64,000 bases of DNA from Flagellimonas marinaquae (GCF_003992675.1 NZ_RZMZ01000016.1:1-64000), one strand, 5' to 3'. Numbered from the stretch's first letter, positions 15,852 to 25,679 are shown. Program-made: numbers and translations. Notes: generated from the sequence alone by a model not told the origin.

Positions 15852-17219
15852 ATGAAAAACTTGGATTGTAAACCTACTTATGACGGCCAGTGCAAAAGGA
15901 GAATCAATCTTAAATTTAGGCTTATCAAATTTTTGCTGCCCACTTTGCTTGCAGCGTCTTTTTTAGGAGCTTGTTCTTCCAAAAATGATGATGCCCCGGT
16001 CACTTTACTGAAAGAAGCTTTTTTTGATACGGTCGAGAATGAAATAGAATTAATGAATTGTGGTGAATGTTCGGGACAATACATTTTCAAAAAGGGTCAG
16101 ATTATGAAGTCGAACGACTCTATTTACTATTTTATCATAGATAAAGTGACTCACCTTCCATATACTAGGGATTTATTTTCTTTTAACATAAAATCGTCTT
16201 TGGTAGCCCCTTCGGATGACAGTATTCCTAAAACCATAAAGAGCAATGAATTAGTAGCGGAAATTTCCAATGTTGATTTTTACGAGAACTTAATACAAAA
16301 GAATTTTTCCAATGAAAAGGACCGAAGTTTTATTGATGAAATCAATACTAGTTCAATAAAAGAAGAACGCAAAGAAAGTAATGATTGGACCAATGATGTG
16401 TTGAAACCCCATGATTTTAGAAAGGAAATTTTCGAGTTTCGTTCTATTGAACTTTATTTTGGAGATTGGGAGTTGAAGGTCACCGATTTGCGCACAGGTA
16501 AAGAAAAACTTCTTAGTTTAAAAATAAATGACCCATTACTGGCTAGTGAAATTGAGATGGGTGTATCCTCCAGTACCACGAATTTCGAGATGTTAAATAT
16601 TTTCGAAAAAGTGACATTTGATGAGTTTTCGAATGGTGAATACAGTGATCTGATCAAAAATGAATCCCCACCTGATAAGGCACTGGAATTTGATTTTGTC
16701 CCTATTCGAGTCAAAGTACTTTACAAAGACAATCAGGTCTATTTTATCCAAAGAGTAAAGCACAATCCAATAATAAAACCCAAGAGTTTATCATTTCAGG
16801 AGTTGAAAGAAATGGTAAAATCAGAATATAATGTTTTAAGTGAATCCCAAACTACTTTAAATGGGAAGGTGTTATATAGTTTTTTCATTCGGGATAATTC
16901 TCGATATGCGGATAACGGTTCTATACTGTGGTATTCCGATCAAAACAACGTAAACCCCTTTTTTAGTTTCCATCATAATTTTATCGAAGTAGAGAACTTA
17001 TGGACTGATCTCTATGGGCAAACTACCTCTCAAGAAATTGATTGCACCGTAAGAGATGAAAATTTTATAATAAATAAAATGAAACAACTCAATAACGACG
17101 TAACCTCTATCCAAAAAGTGGGCAATAGAAAGTATTTTGTGCAATATGTTAATTGGGATACGGGTGAAGGCGTAAGTGGAAGCAAGGTATTGGACTATTC
17201 AAACTCTCCTTGTGATTAA
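15852..17219 (+). CDS. Large lipoprotein, unknown
   Basis: The 455-residue protein has a long, basic N-region and a hydrophobic segment ending in a lipobox (FLGAC, C41), so it is probably a lipoprotein. The n-region of over 20 residues is longer than usual and holds two extra cysteines. The mature protein is acidic and beta-rich with scattered CxxC (NCGECSG near 65). No family is recognised. It is followed by about 200 bases before the envelope operon, so it may be independently expressed. Confidence 0.65.
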   Translation: MKNLDCKPTYDGQCKRRINLKFRLIKFLLPTLLAASFLGACSSKNDDAPVTLLKEAFFDTVENEIELMNCGECSGQYIFKKGQIMKSNDSIYYFIIDKVTHLPYTRDLFSFNIKSSLVAPSDDSIPKTIKSNELVAEISNVDFYENLIQKNFSNEKDRSFIDEINTSSIKEERKESNDWTNDVLKPHDFRKEIFEFRSIELYFGDWELKVTDLRTGKEKLLSLKINDPLLASEIEMGVSSSTTNFEMLNIFEKVTFDEFSNGEYSDLIKNESPPDKALEFDFVPIRVKVLYKDNQVYFIQRVKHNPIIKPKSLSFQELKEMVKSEYNVLSESQTTLNGKVLYSFFIRDNSRYADNGSILWYSDQNNVNPFFSFHHNFIEVENLWTDLYGQTTSQEIDCTVRDENFIINKMKQLNNDVTSIQKVGNRKYFVQYVNWDTGEGVSGSKVLDYSNSPCD

Positions 17220-17416
17220 ATGAAATATCATTTTTTTAAAACAGAGTTTGATTTGAAGACCGATTTAACTTTTCAATGCCCTTAAAATTCCATTCTGAGT
17301 TAAAGAATTGCTAGAAAAACAGTTTAAATATTTTACAAAGAACTATTCAAATCATATGGATTTAAATCATTTTACCCTTTCCTATTCAAAATTATCAATC
17401 TTAAAAAACATTTGAT

Positions 17417-17920
17417 ATGCACTCGCTTTTTCATGATTATATAAACCCGAAAATAACCATTTTACTATTTTTTGGGGTAACAATATTAGCAGTTCCAGTT
17501 TTTGCTCAAAAGAAATTCGCCTATCAAGTTGAATGTGTTTCGGTTGAAACTAACGGTTCCGTAACCATTAAAATATGGAACTCAAAACTTGGAAAAAGAT
17601 ATGATCAAGAAAAAGCACGAAAAGATGCAGTAGATGCCATTCTAAAATCAGGTGTGCCAGGCAATAATGGTTGTGTATTACAAAAACCATTGCTGGTAAC
17701 TACTGAATCGATTCAGAAATTTAAGAAGATAGAAAAAGCATTCTTTGCTAAACATGGATTATGGAGTAATTATACCCGTCAGGCAACTTCTTTGAACACA
17801 CTTCCTGAAAAAATCGGCAAAAAAAAATGGAAGGTTTACCAAGTTACAATTGCAATGGATTTACTTCGAAAATATCTCAAAGAAAAGAGAATTATTAAAT
17901 CATTAAATAGCGGATTTTAG
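17417..17920 (+). CDS. Exported protein, first gene of an envelope operon
   Basis: The 167-residue product has a signal peptide ending near VFAQ (residue 31), then a basic mature region of about 135 residues with two cysteines (about 41 and 82). I do not recognise a family, but the KARKDAVDAILKSGVPG stretch resembles the helix that follows the first strand in LPP20/FlgT-type domains. The DUF6175 gene begins 8 bases after its stop. This is the first of seven closely spaced plus-strand genes. Confidence 0.7.
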   Translation: MHSLFHDYINPKITILLFFGVTILAVPVFAQKKFAYQVECVSVETNGSVTIKIWNSKLGKRYDQEKARKDAVDAILKSGVPGNNGCVLQKPLLVTTESIQKFKKIEKAFFAKHGLWSNYTRQATSLNTLPEKIGKKKWKVYQVTIAMDLLRKYLKEKRIIKSLNSGF

Positions 17921-17928
17921 ATTCCATT

Positions 17929-18873
17929 ATGAAAAAAATATTTCTTTTATCCCTCAGTCTATCATTTTCAGTAGGGATTTTGGGACAGGCAAAAAAGCCA
18001 ACATTGATGGTATTGCCAAGTGACAACTGGTGCATGCAAAGGTACTTTATGACTGAATTTGATAATCAAGGCACCCAACAACTTGTACCTAATTACAAAC
18101 AGGCTTTTCAAGAAGATATTGAACTTGGTCAAGTGATTAGCAAGATAGGCTCCTTGATGATTGAAAAAGGATTTCCATTAAAGGATGTTGAGCAAGAATT
18201 AAAGGCACTAGAAACAAGGCGGGCAGAGGATAACATGACGTCCAGTAAAACCAGTGGCTCATCCATTTCTGAAAGCCCTTTGGATATCTTGAAGAAAAGA
18301 GCTAAAGCCGATATCATTATTCAAATTTGGTGGAAAGTCAACAAATTAGGCGATAAAAAATCAGTTTCTTTTATTTTGGAAGCTTTTGATGCCTACACGA
18401 GTAAAAGAATTGCATCATCAACAGGGAATGGAACACCTTCCATTGAAATAATTCCGGTACAACTTGAAAAAGCTATTGTTGCTAACATAAATCCATTTGT
18501 CGAGCAATTGCAAGCACATTTTGAAGATATGTTTACGAATGGTAGAGAGATATTATTGACGATTAAAAAATGGGATAGCTGGGCAGAGGATATGGAAACT
18601 GAATATAACGGGGAGGAATTAACGGATATTATCAAATCCTGGATGGACAAGAATACTGTTCAAGGAAGGTACAATATGACTGATGCTACTGAAAATTTTA
18701 TTCGGTTGGAGCAAGTAAGGATTCCAATTTATGATGAAGATAACAGAGCGTTGGATTCACGTGAGTTTGCCAAAGGATTAAGGAAATTTTTAAGAGGTGA
18801 ACCTTATCATATAGAATCCAAGCTAATGACAAGAGGGCTGGGAGAGGCAATAATTGTTTTAGGTGAAAAATAA
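17929..18873 (+). CDS. DUF6175 family exported protein
   Basis: After a signal peptide (to about GILGQ, residue 20), the mature start AKKPTLMVLPSDNWCMQR and the C-terminus (ESKLMTRGLGEAIIVLGEK) match the DUF6175 family of Bacteroidota as I remember it. The 314-residue length also fits. The middle shows KADIIIQIWWKVNKLG and FDAYTSKRIAS, typical of envelope proteins that share a CsgG/LPP20-like strand-helix core. Function is unknown. The downstream gene begins on the next base after the stop. Confidence 0.8.
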   Translation: MKKIFLLSLSLSFSVGILGQAKKPTLMVLPSDNWCMQRYFMTEFDNQGTQQLVPNYKQAFQEDIELGQVISKIGSLMIEKGFPLKDVEQELKALETRRAEDNMTSSKTSGSSISESPLDILKKRAKADIIIQIWWKVNKLGDKKSVSFILEAFDAYTSKRIASSTGNGTPSIEIIPVQLEKAIVANINPFVEQLQAHFEDMFTNGREILLTIKKWDSWAEDMETEYNGEELTDIIKSWMDKNTVQGRYNMTDATENFIRLEQVRIPIYDEDNRALDSREFAKGLRKFLRGEPYHIESKLMTRGLGEAIIVLGEK

Positions 18874-19932
18874 ATGGTTATGAAAAGATATTTAATAATT
18901 GCGGCTACAGTATTTCTCATTGGGATATCTGCAAAATCTCAAAATAACCTAAAACTGGATGATTTTGGAAGAATAGTATTGAATACATATCTGCCCGAAA
19001 AAATGGATTTACCTGTAGAAGCCAGAAAACTACTTGTTACAAAATTGGATCAGGTATCCTCAAATTATGGTATCGGAGCCAGTTCAGCTAACCCAAGATT
19101 TATTATAACAGCATCTATTAATGTAGGAACCAAAGATATAATTGCCGGACCTCCTCAAATGATTGCGCAAAATTTAGATGTTACCGTGTTTATTGGCGAT
19201 GCCCTTGATAACAAAATCTTTTCTTACACCACCTTATCATTGAAAGGAGTCGGAACCAATGAAAATAAAGCTTTTATCAATGCATTAAAGAAAATAAATC
19301 CCAAAAATGAAAATCTCGAAGCCTTTATTGAAGAGGGTAAATCAAGTATTGTAAAATATTTTAACACGCAATGTGATTTTACAATAAATGAAGCAATTAC
19401 GCTTAAAGAACAAGGGAGATATGAAGAAGCAATTTACAAACTTTCCCTAGTGCCCGAAGTATGTCAGGATTGTTATTTCAAATGCCTTGATACGTCGCTC
19501 AATGTTTATCAGGAAAAAATTGACAAAGATGGTCAAGTTAAGTTTCAGAAGGCAAAAATGATATGGGCAACACGAGCATCAATTCAAGCTGCGGAAGAGG
19601 CAGTTGAGGTTATTTCCCAAATAGACCCCTTGGCTTCGTGTCAACCAGAAGTGGAGCAATTCATAAAATCCGTCGATGCTAAACTTAGGGCTGACGAGAA
19701 AGCAAGATGGGAATTTAAAATCAAGCAATATGATGATCAGATTGCAAAAGAAAAAGAACTAATCCGAATTGCAGAAGAGAAATCTATAAGAGACGATACG
19801 TTTAGGGAAAAACAAGCAGTGCGCAATCTTGAGCTAGATAAAATCCGCGTTAATGCATACCGTGAAGTTGCGGCAGAATATGCAAGAAATCAACCGAAAA
19901 CAGTATCGTATAATAATATTTATTGGAGATGA
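18874..19932 (+). CDS. Exported protein with C-terminal coiled coil
   Basis: A signal peptide (to about AKSQ) precedes a 150-residue domain with strand patterns (NPRFIITASINVGTKDI, LDVTVFIGDA) similar in style to CsgG/curli-assembly outer membrane components, then a helical TPR-like stretch with four cysteines (CDFTINEAITLKEQGRYEEA to CFKCLD) and a long charged helix (about 270-330). I infer an outer-membrane or periplasmic assembly protein; no catalytic residues are visible. Its stop overlaps the next start by ATGA. Confidence 0.65.
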   Translation: MVMKRYLIIAATVFLIGISAKSQNNLKLDDFGRIVLNTYLPEKMDLPVEARKLLVTKLDQVSSNYGIGASSANPRFIITASINVGTKDIIAGPPQMIAQNLDVTVFIGDALDNKIFSYTTLSLKGVGTNENKAFINALKKINPKNENLEAFIEEGKSSIVKYFNTQCDFTINEAITLKEQGRYEEAIYKLSLVPEVCQDCYFKCLDTSLNVYQEKIDKDGQVKFQKAKMIWATRASIQAAEEAVEVISQIDPLASCQPEVEQFIKSVDAKLRADEKARWEFKIKQYDDQIAKEKELIRIAEEKSIRDDTFREKQAVRNLELDKIRVNAYREVAAEYARNQPKTVSYNNIYWR

Positions 19933-20480
19933 TAAACAAAAGCATGAAAAATCAATTTACCATTTCATCCGCCTATCAATGGAGTAAAGATGAAAATGGA
20001 AAAAATAATTCTGAGCTGGCAATAAAATCCATTACGGAACACATTAAAAATAGATTTTCCAATAACAAAAATGGCAAATTTAATTACAACATAAGTTATA
20101 GAAGATTACGTGCATCGGCAGGACGTACAATGCTAAAAAGTATAATTAAAAGGATAGAAGATTCCCAAGTTGTAATCATAGACCTAACCACGGAAAATAA
20201 AAATGTTTTTATCGAGCTGGGCATCGCACTGGCACTGGAAAAAAGCAACGATTTTCTTTCAATCTATTTAATTCGAGAAAAGAATACCAATAAGAAACTG
20301 CCAGAAGGTATACCAAGTGATTTACAAGGCTATTTTATTTCAGAGTATATACTGGACAAAAATAAAAAAGTAATATTTAAAGACAATAATTCACTTCGGA
20401 TGAGCATAGAAAGTGATGTCAAAGAGTATTTTAATTCAATAATTCAATCTTTTAATTCTATAGATGAAACCACAATATGA
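19929..20480 (+). CDS. TIR/deoxyribosyltransferase-like cytosolic protein
   Basis: No signal peptide. The core VVIIDLTTEN..VFIELGIALAL (D85, E96) followed by IYLIRE and PSDLQGYFISEY matches the nucleotide-binding Rossmann-like fold shared by TIR-type NAD-cleaving and nucleoside 2-deoxyribosyltransferase-like proteins; the E in ELG fits the usual catalytic glutamate. The start is the ATG at 19929, which overlaps the previous stop (ATGA), and its own stop overlaps the next start (ATGA). A cytosolic enzyme of this fold inside an otherwise exported-protein operon is unusual. Confidence 0.6.
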   Translation: MINKSMKNQFTISSAYQWSKDENGKNNSELAIKSITEHIKNRFSNNKNGKFNYNISYRRLRASAGRTMLKSIIKRIEDSQVVIIDLTTENKNVFIELGIALALEKSNDFLSIYLIREKNTNKKLPEGIPSDLQGYFISEYILDKNKKVIFKDNNSLRMSIESDVKEYFNSIIQSFNSIDETTI

Positions 20481-21970
20481 TAACAGGATCACATTATTCA
20501 GTAGATAGCTTAATTGAGCAAGTAAAGAGCAAAGCAGAAAAAACTTCAATCGAAATCCTTGCGAAACAACTAATTCTGATAGCGGCACTTTTTTTGAGTA
20601 TGAGTGCCTATTCTCAAGACGACAAAACCGTAACCCTTGTTGTAACCGGTCAAGGAAAAACTAAAGATGTTGCAAAACAAAATGCTTTAAGAAATGCCAT
20701 AGAACTAGCTTTTGGAACATTTATTTCTTCAAATACAGAAATACTGGACGATGAATTGGTAAAGGATGAGATTGTATCTGTTTCCAATGGTAACATTCAA
20801 GATTATGAGCTACTATCTGAAGTGCAATTATCCAATGGGGATTATGCAACTTCCTTAAGAGCAACTGTTTCTGTTGTAAAGCTGACAACATTTGTTGAGA
20901 GCAAAGGGATAGTGGTGGAATTTAAAGGAGGTTTATTTGCCTCCAATATTTTAATCCAAGAGCTGTATAAAAAAAACGAGGTGGAGGCAATAAACAATAT
21001 TGTTACCATTCTAAAAGAGATTTCCAAGGAGTCATTTGATTATTCAATTAATGCTGAAAACCCGTTTTTACAAAATGAATCTTGGAGTATTCCTATAACT
21101 GTAGATGTGAGTGTTAACTCAAACTTCATGAATATACCCACTTTATTGGAACAGACAGTCAGAAGCCTCAGTTTGTCATCATCGGAAGTTGAAAATTATT
21201 CAAAATTAAATATCCCTGTATTTCCCCTAACTCTTTTAACTTTAAATTCAAAAGGGATATACTACTTGCGAAATGCTAAAAGTATATTTTACATCATTGA
21301 CTTTATTTATAGTTTGAACAGTGCAATTGTTGACTTTAATGTTTTTAATGGTATTAAAAGGAAGCGTCTTTCCGACTATGGAATTCCTGGTGGTTATACC
21401 GACACTGGAAAAAGGATTTTTAAATCTACTGTACAAGTTATTGATGATGACTTCCGTATTATTCTAGCAACAGGATGCGATGGTGGTTTTGGCACAAATG
21501 CAGCGCCAGCCAGTTTATTTCATAATGGAGGACGTGGTAGCAGTGGTTGTTCCGAGCTGATGAATTTTGATTACACAAGTGTTTATAGAGGAGCAAGATT
21601 CCCGCATTCTTTTTTGCGTCATATGAAGCCTGATGATTTAGTCAAATATGTCGTTAGCAATTATTCCATGGAAAAATCTTATGGAATTGCTATTAGGAGA
21701 GAAAAACAAAGACCGGGTTTAAGTAGTAGTACCCATTTGTTTGCAGTGAGTAAGAAGTCCAATTGGTATATGGGAGATTTATTAAAACAAATTAAGGGTA
21801 GCTATTATCCACTTGGAGAAAATACTCGTTCCCGTTTGCTGGGTACGGTTATTTCATTTATTTCCGTTAAACCCAATTCTCTGGTTGTTCAATTCAAATT
21901 TCATGACAGTGCTACCACTGACGAAATTAAAAATATTTCCAAATACGAAATAAAAAAGGACAGGATATGA
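20477..21970 (+). CDS. LPP20/FlgT-like exported protein
   Basis: The N-terminal part of the 497-residue product has a long polar leader of about 28 residues, then a hydrophobic segment (ILIAALFLSMSAYSQ). Next comes VTGQGKTKDVAKQNALRNAIE, the strand-plus-helix signature of LPP20/FlgT N-domains, and DYELLSEVQLSNGDYATSLRATVSV. The rest is beta-rich, with a GCDGG...C region of unknown function. The long leader could reflect a misplaced start, but the ATG overlaps the previous stop (ATGA), so coupling supports it. Its stop again overlaps the next start. Confidence 0.65.
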   Translation: MITGSHYSVDSLIEQVKSKAEKTSIEILAKQLILIAALFLSMSAYSQDDKTVTLVVTGQGKTKDVAKQNALRNAIELAFGTFISSNTEILDDELVKDEIVSVSNGNIQDYELLSEVQLSNGDYATSLRATVSVVKLTTFVESKGIVVEFKGGLFASNILIQELYKKNEVEAINNIVTILKEISKESFDYSINAENPFLQNESWSIPITVDVSVNSNFMNIPTLLEQTVRSLSLSSSEVENYSKLNIPVFPLTLLTLNSKGIYYLRNAKSIFYIIDFIYSLNSAIVDFNVFNGIKRKRLSDYGIPGGYTDTGKRIFKSTVQVIDDDFRIILATGCDGGFGTNAAPASLFHNGGRGSSGCSELMNFDYTSVYRGARFPHSFLRHMKPDDLVKYVVSNYSMEKSYGIAIRREKQRPGLSSSTHLFAVSKKSNWYMGDLLKQIKGSYYPLGENTRSRLLGTVISFISVKPNSLVVQFKFHDSATTDEIKNISKYEIKKDRI

Positions 21971-22440
21971 GAGTTGAAGATTTCGAATTCCTTGAAGAGT
22001 TGTCAACTAACGGTCATGTGCTGTTAACCAATGAAAATGAATATGCTCAATCCATTTATGACTCAAATATCCCCTTTAGACCGGGAGTTTATTTAGTTTA
22101 TTCTTTGAATGATAGAAAAGAAGACCAAGAGTTGCTTTATTATGGAAAAGCAGGTGTTACAGAAAATAAGGGTAATCCAATGCTTAACTTTCACCAATTA
22201 CCTAAAAGATTGGTTGCAACAACTAATATACCGCAAGGACACCCTGATTATAAACCCAAAAAAAGAAAGGATATTACTAGAGCTAGGCTTTGGCCATGGT
22301 ATGTCCGTAATATTTATAAATATGGGATAAAAATTTATTGGTTCATTACCGAGTGGCCCGAACAAAACCCTAATGATTATGAGGAAAAAATAAAGACACA
22401 ACTGAAAAAGAACTACCCAGAATGGAAAAAAGCAATTTAA
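21967..22440 (+). CDS. GIY-YIG-like protein
   Basis: The 157-residue product has PGVYLVYS (about 39-46) and LLYYGKAG (about 56-63), spaced like the GIY and YIG strands, followed by a basic region with RARLWPWYVRN. This fits a divergent GIY-YIG fold. It lacks a signal peptide. It starts at an ATGA overlap and shares 19 bases with the next gene. Whether it cuts nucleic acid is not clear. Confidence 0.6.
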   Translation: MRVEDFEFLEELSTNGHVLLTNENEYAQSIYDSNIPFRPGVYLVYSLNDRKEDQELLYYGKAGVTENKGNPMLNFHQLPKRLVATTNIPQGHPDYKPKKRKDITRARLWPWYVRNIYKYGIKIYWFITEWPEQNPNDYEEKIKTQLKKNYPEWKKAI

Positions 22441-22919
22441 AAATACTTCTCCTGTCCGCCTTTTTCGGTATTTTTTTTATCCAAAATACTTTGGCTCAAT
22501 CTTACAATGATGAAAAAACGAGCCTTGGTAATTTTATAAAGCGCATGTACAAAGCATCACCTTTTGAGGGTGTTAAAATAGTTGAGGATTATGATAATAA
22601 ATATATCATATCCGTTCTTTCTTTGGAAAAGTCAGGAAAAAGTACGAGCATTTTAACCAGGATCGCACAAACAAAGGCACAACGACAGGTAAGCACATTC
22701 TTTAATGGAGCAGTAATAACCTCGGAATTCATTATCAAAACAACTGAAGAGAAAGTAGATAGTGCACACGTAAAGACCACAGTTGAAACCATTGAAAAAA
22801 TAAAGGAAAACTCTGTTGGATTTGTTAATGGGTTGGAACTTTTGACAAATTTTGATCTAGAAAATGGGAATAGACAATTGTTAATTTATATAAAAAAAAT
22901 TGAACAGGAGGTCAACTGA
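22422..22919 (+). CDS. Exported protein, last gene of the envelope operon
   Basis: A basic start and hydrophobic core ending near TLAQ (residue 26) indicate a signal peptide. The mature 139 residues contain RIAQTKAQRQVSTFFNG and repeated FIIKTTEEK-type strands, again like the strand-helix cores of LPP20/FlgT-type proteins. No lipobox. The coding region overlaps the GIY-YIG-like gene by 19 bases. I do not recognise a named family. Confidence 0.6.
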   Translation: MEKSNLKILLLSAFFGIFFIQNTLAQSYNDEKTSLGNFIKRMYKASPFEGVKIVEDYDNKYIISVLSLEKSGKSTSILTRIAQTKAQRQVSTFFNGAVITSEFIIKTTEEKVDSAHVKTTVETIEKIKENSVGFVNGLELLTNFDLENGNRQLLIYIKKIEQEVN

Positions 22920-23158
22920 TAGTTTTTCCAATGTTAAAAAGCACAATACTATGTTTAATCTTATAACCCGTTGCAACGAGTGCATCGAAATAGCTGGCAT
23001 AAAGCGAACCAAAGCATCCATCTGATTCTTTAGTTATGATAGGTGCGGAAGTTCATTCTCAGGGAATCCTATAGGAGGTAGTTGTATGCAATAATCAATC
23101 GATTAATATCATACTTACAATATTTAACAGCATATTAATTTTTAAATTTTATTCTAAT

Positions 23159-25078
23159 ATGAAAGCATTTTCAACAATAGTACTATTTTTTTTATTCTTT
23201 TTTCATTTTTCACATTCTCAGGAATTTTTAAAAGAGATAACTAAAACTTTTGATAATGGACAACCAATGTTTGTCAACTACCTGGATGTGGAAGATTTGA
23301 AAAAAGTAAAGACCGAAATTTATGATGAAACAGGAAATCGAATTTTTTCGCTGTCTTTTAACAAAGAGAGTGGATTGCCTGACGGAGAATTTTTCGACCT
23401 AATCAATAAAGGCCATTATGAAGATGGCGTTCTTTTTTGTGAAAACTGCTTGTTAGTTGGAGCAAATACACCCGCTGTTTTTTCCTTTAATTACAATAAA
23501 CAAAACACCTTTGTAACAAAGGGGAGTGTTATTAATGGAAGGTTTTTTGGAGAAGTTGAACGATTCGGATACTTTGATTCTCAAAGTGGTTACTGGTCAT
23601 CCAAGCAATACTCAACGCCAGTGCCCGCTACCGCTGGCATTGAATTTAGAGATGTTAAAACTTATGCTACAGATGCATTTGAAAGAATTCCTTCTACATT
23701 TATTAATTACAACAAGAATGGTCAAATTGAAGGGAGTTACACCAAAAATCTTGGAGAGCTAAAAATAGAACTAGATGTTATTAATGGTATAATCCAAACA
23801 TATGTTGTTAAGGACAATAAGGGAATCGTTGTAGATAGCTTAAGTAATCAAAATAAAATATGGAAGATAAATTATAAGTTTAAAAAAAACGATGGTCTTA
23901 TTGTGTTTAATGGTTTTGATAACATTAGGGGTCCTCGGGAGTATGGGCAAGATTATCTTGAAAGTTCTCGAGATATTTACAATAATGATTATATGATTGC
24001 TTACAATATTGAGGATGAGAAAGTACTAAGTGATTCAAAGACTTATATTAATCGTACTGAGGCTTTAACCAGTGCAAGACTTAAAACAATTAAACAAACA
24101 ACAATCAACCCGATCATTCCAATGGGCGGTAATATTTCTGTGGATTACGAAAAAGGTAGTTCTCCTGGAAGTATTTTCCAAAGAGAAGTAAATACTGGAG
24201 GTAGACCTTGTATTTTGGATAATAATGGAATCTATTCAATAAACAATGAAAATCAAACAAAATCCTATCTAAGTAACCTATATATTGAATTAAATGATCG
24301 TGACGGTGGCAATAAAGGTTATTTAAAAGGGTCAGATAGGGAAAATAACTTATTCGCATTAATTTATAATTATTTAATTAACGATTCTAAAAAGTATTTA
24401 AATAAATCATTTGACGATTCAACCAGTGAAGGAGTCGACGGGAGCCTTTTGATTTTTTTGTCCAATCTAGATTTAAAAAGCGAACTAAATACTTTCAAAA
24501 AATATCTGAAAATACCAATTAATATTTCGCAAGCTGAAGCTTATGAATCAGCATTGGAATATAAGAAATACGTTCGTTTACCAGTGTTTTTCTCAAAAGT
24601 AATTTCTCTACCCGATTATCTAAGGGCAATATCTGAAATAATTTCTTCTGAAAAGACTGAAGTTCAACAACTATACGTTTGGAATTACAGTTTGAAAAAA
24701 TATGATTTAGTTGATTTTGAATCATTGATTGATATCGCAGAAAATAAGGAGATTAAAAATGTTGACATTGAGGGTAAAGAACTTTTTGATGATAGTGATT
24801 ACCGTGTCGTATATACCTCTGATAAGGATGGGGAAGGGGATTATATCGAGGTATTGGAAAATAATATTTTACAATTTAGAAATCAAAATATGTTTTTGTG
24901 GAAAATTGAACAGTTAATCTTTAAAAATGATTATCAACATGTAAACCTTTATTATAAAATATATTTCTCTGATATAGAATCATTTATGTCTTATAAACCT
25001 AATGGTAACTTTAAGATAATTGGAAAGGATGAGGTAGGGCTTTTCGTAATAGTTTCTACCCCTAATTCTAACAAATAG
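23159..25078 (+). CDS. Large exported protein, unknown
   Basis: A signal peptide (to about SHSQ, residue 21) begins a 639-residue protein. The first 100 residues hold short repeats with D.ETGN.IF and G..DGEF, like the MORN/YwqK-type strand repeats of antitoxin-like proteins. A glycine- and asparagine-rich central region and a lysine-rich C-terminal 200 residues follow. No catalytic motif found. About 240 bases separate it from the envelope operon, and a damaged lipoprotein gene follows it. Confidence 0.6.
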   Translation: MKAFSTIVLFFLFFFHFSHSQEFLKEITKTFDNGQPMFVNYLDVEDLKKVKTEIYDETGNRIFSLSFNKESGLPDGEFFDLINKGHYEDGVLFCENCLLVGANTPAVFSFNYNKQNTFVTKGSVINGRFFGEVERFGYFDSQSGYWSSKQYSTPVPATAGIEFRDVKTYATDAFERIPSTFINYNKNGQIEGSYTKNLGELKIELDVINGIIQTYVVKDNKGIVVDSLSNQNKIWKINYKFKKNDGLIVFNGFDNIRGPREYGQDYLESSRDIYNNDYMIAYNIEDEKVLSDSKTYINRTEALTSARLKTIKQTTINPIIPMGGNISVDYEKGSSPGSIFQREVNTGGRPCILDNNGIYSINNENQTKSYLSNLYIELNDRDGGNKGYLKGSDRENNLFALIYNYLINDSKKYLNKSFDDSTSEGVDGSLLIFLSNLDLKSELNTFKKYLKIPINISQAEAYESALEYKKYVRLPVFFSKVISLPDYLRAISEIISSEKTEVQQLYVWNYSLKKYDLVDFESLIDIAENKEIKNVDIEGKELFDDSDYRVVYTSDKDGEGDYIEVLENNILQFRNQNMFLWKIEQLIFKNDYQHVNLYYKIYFSDIESFMSYKPNGNFKIIGKDEVGLFVIVSTPNSNK

Positions 25079-25119
25079 GCGTAAATCTTTCAATCCATGA
25101 AAGTTTAAAATCACAATTT

Positions 25120-25404
25120 ATGAAAAACCTTATTTTATTTTTTTCAATATTTTCACTTATTTCTTGCGGTAATTCTGCAAAAGAAAATGCAAAATATAAA
25201 CATTGTAGATGCCCCGATCTTTAGGACAGTTTTTTTAAAACGCTTTGTGCACTGCTGACATCACAGAAAGAACCGACTAATGTGGGTCTATCATTAAATT
25301 GTTTCTACAATTATTTGTATCTTATTGGAATTAAAAGAGAGCAAATTATCTCTCCGAAGTTCTTTTCATGGTTTTGTTGTGCAATCAGGTGTGTAAAATT
25401 CTAG
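25120..25404 (+). pseudogene. Lipoprotein gene interrupted by an in-frame TAG
   Basis: The first frame encodes 34 residues with a lipobox (FSLISC, C16) and ends at TAG (25222-25224). The same frame is then open for another 59 codons (DSFFKTLCALL... to a TAG at 25402). Joined, they would form a lipoprotein of about 94 residues with several cysteines. I take this as a nonsense-mutated gene; chance openness in AT-rich DNA remains possible. Confidence 0.4.
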
Positions 25405-25445
25405 AATAACATATAAAATATTGAATAACAGTGGTTTGTATGTGG

Positions 25446-25679
25446 TCAGCTAAGTCTGCCACGACGCAGACGCTTGTAATATACCTCGAATCCCCTTGTC
25501 GGCAGCTCTTCGGCCAGCCTGGAAAGGGCGTCGATCACCTCGGTGTCGTCCCTTTTGCTATGGTAGTACCACATCGACCGTGCAAGGTCCAGTACCCCGC
25601 AGGAACGCGATACACATACCGAATAGGCCTCCTGGAGGTATTTGGCGCGCTGCTTCTTGTCGGAAGGCCCTAGAACTTT
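25446..25679 (-). pseudogene. IS3 orfB, 5' fragment
   Basis: In the -1 frame after the A6G site the minus strand encodes about 78 residues with an IS3 orfB start (GPSDKKQRAKYLQEAYSV, then SMWYYHSKRDD), ending with a stop after RRGRLS. The DDE region is missing, so the element cannot transpose by itself. Confidence 0.7.
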
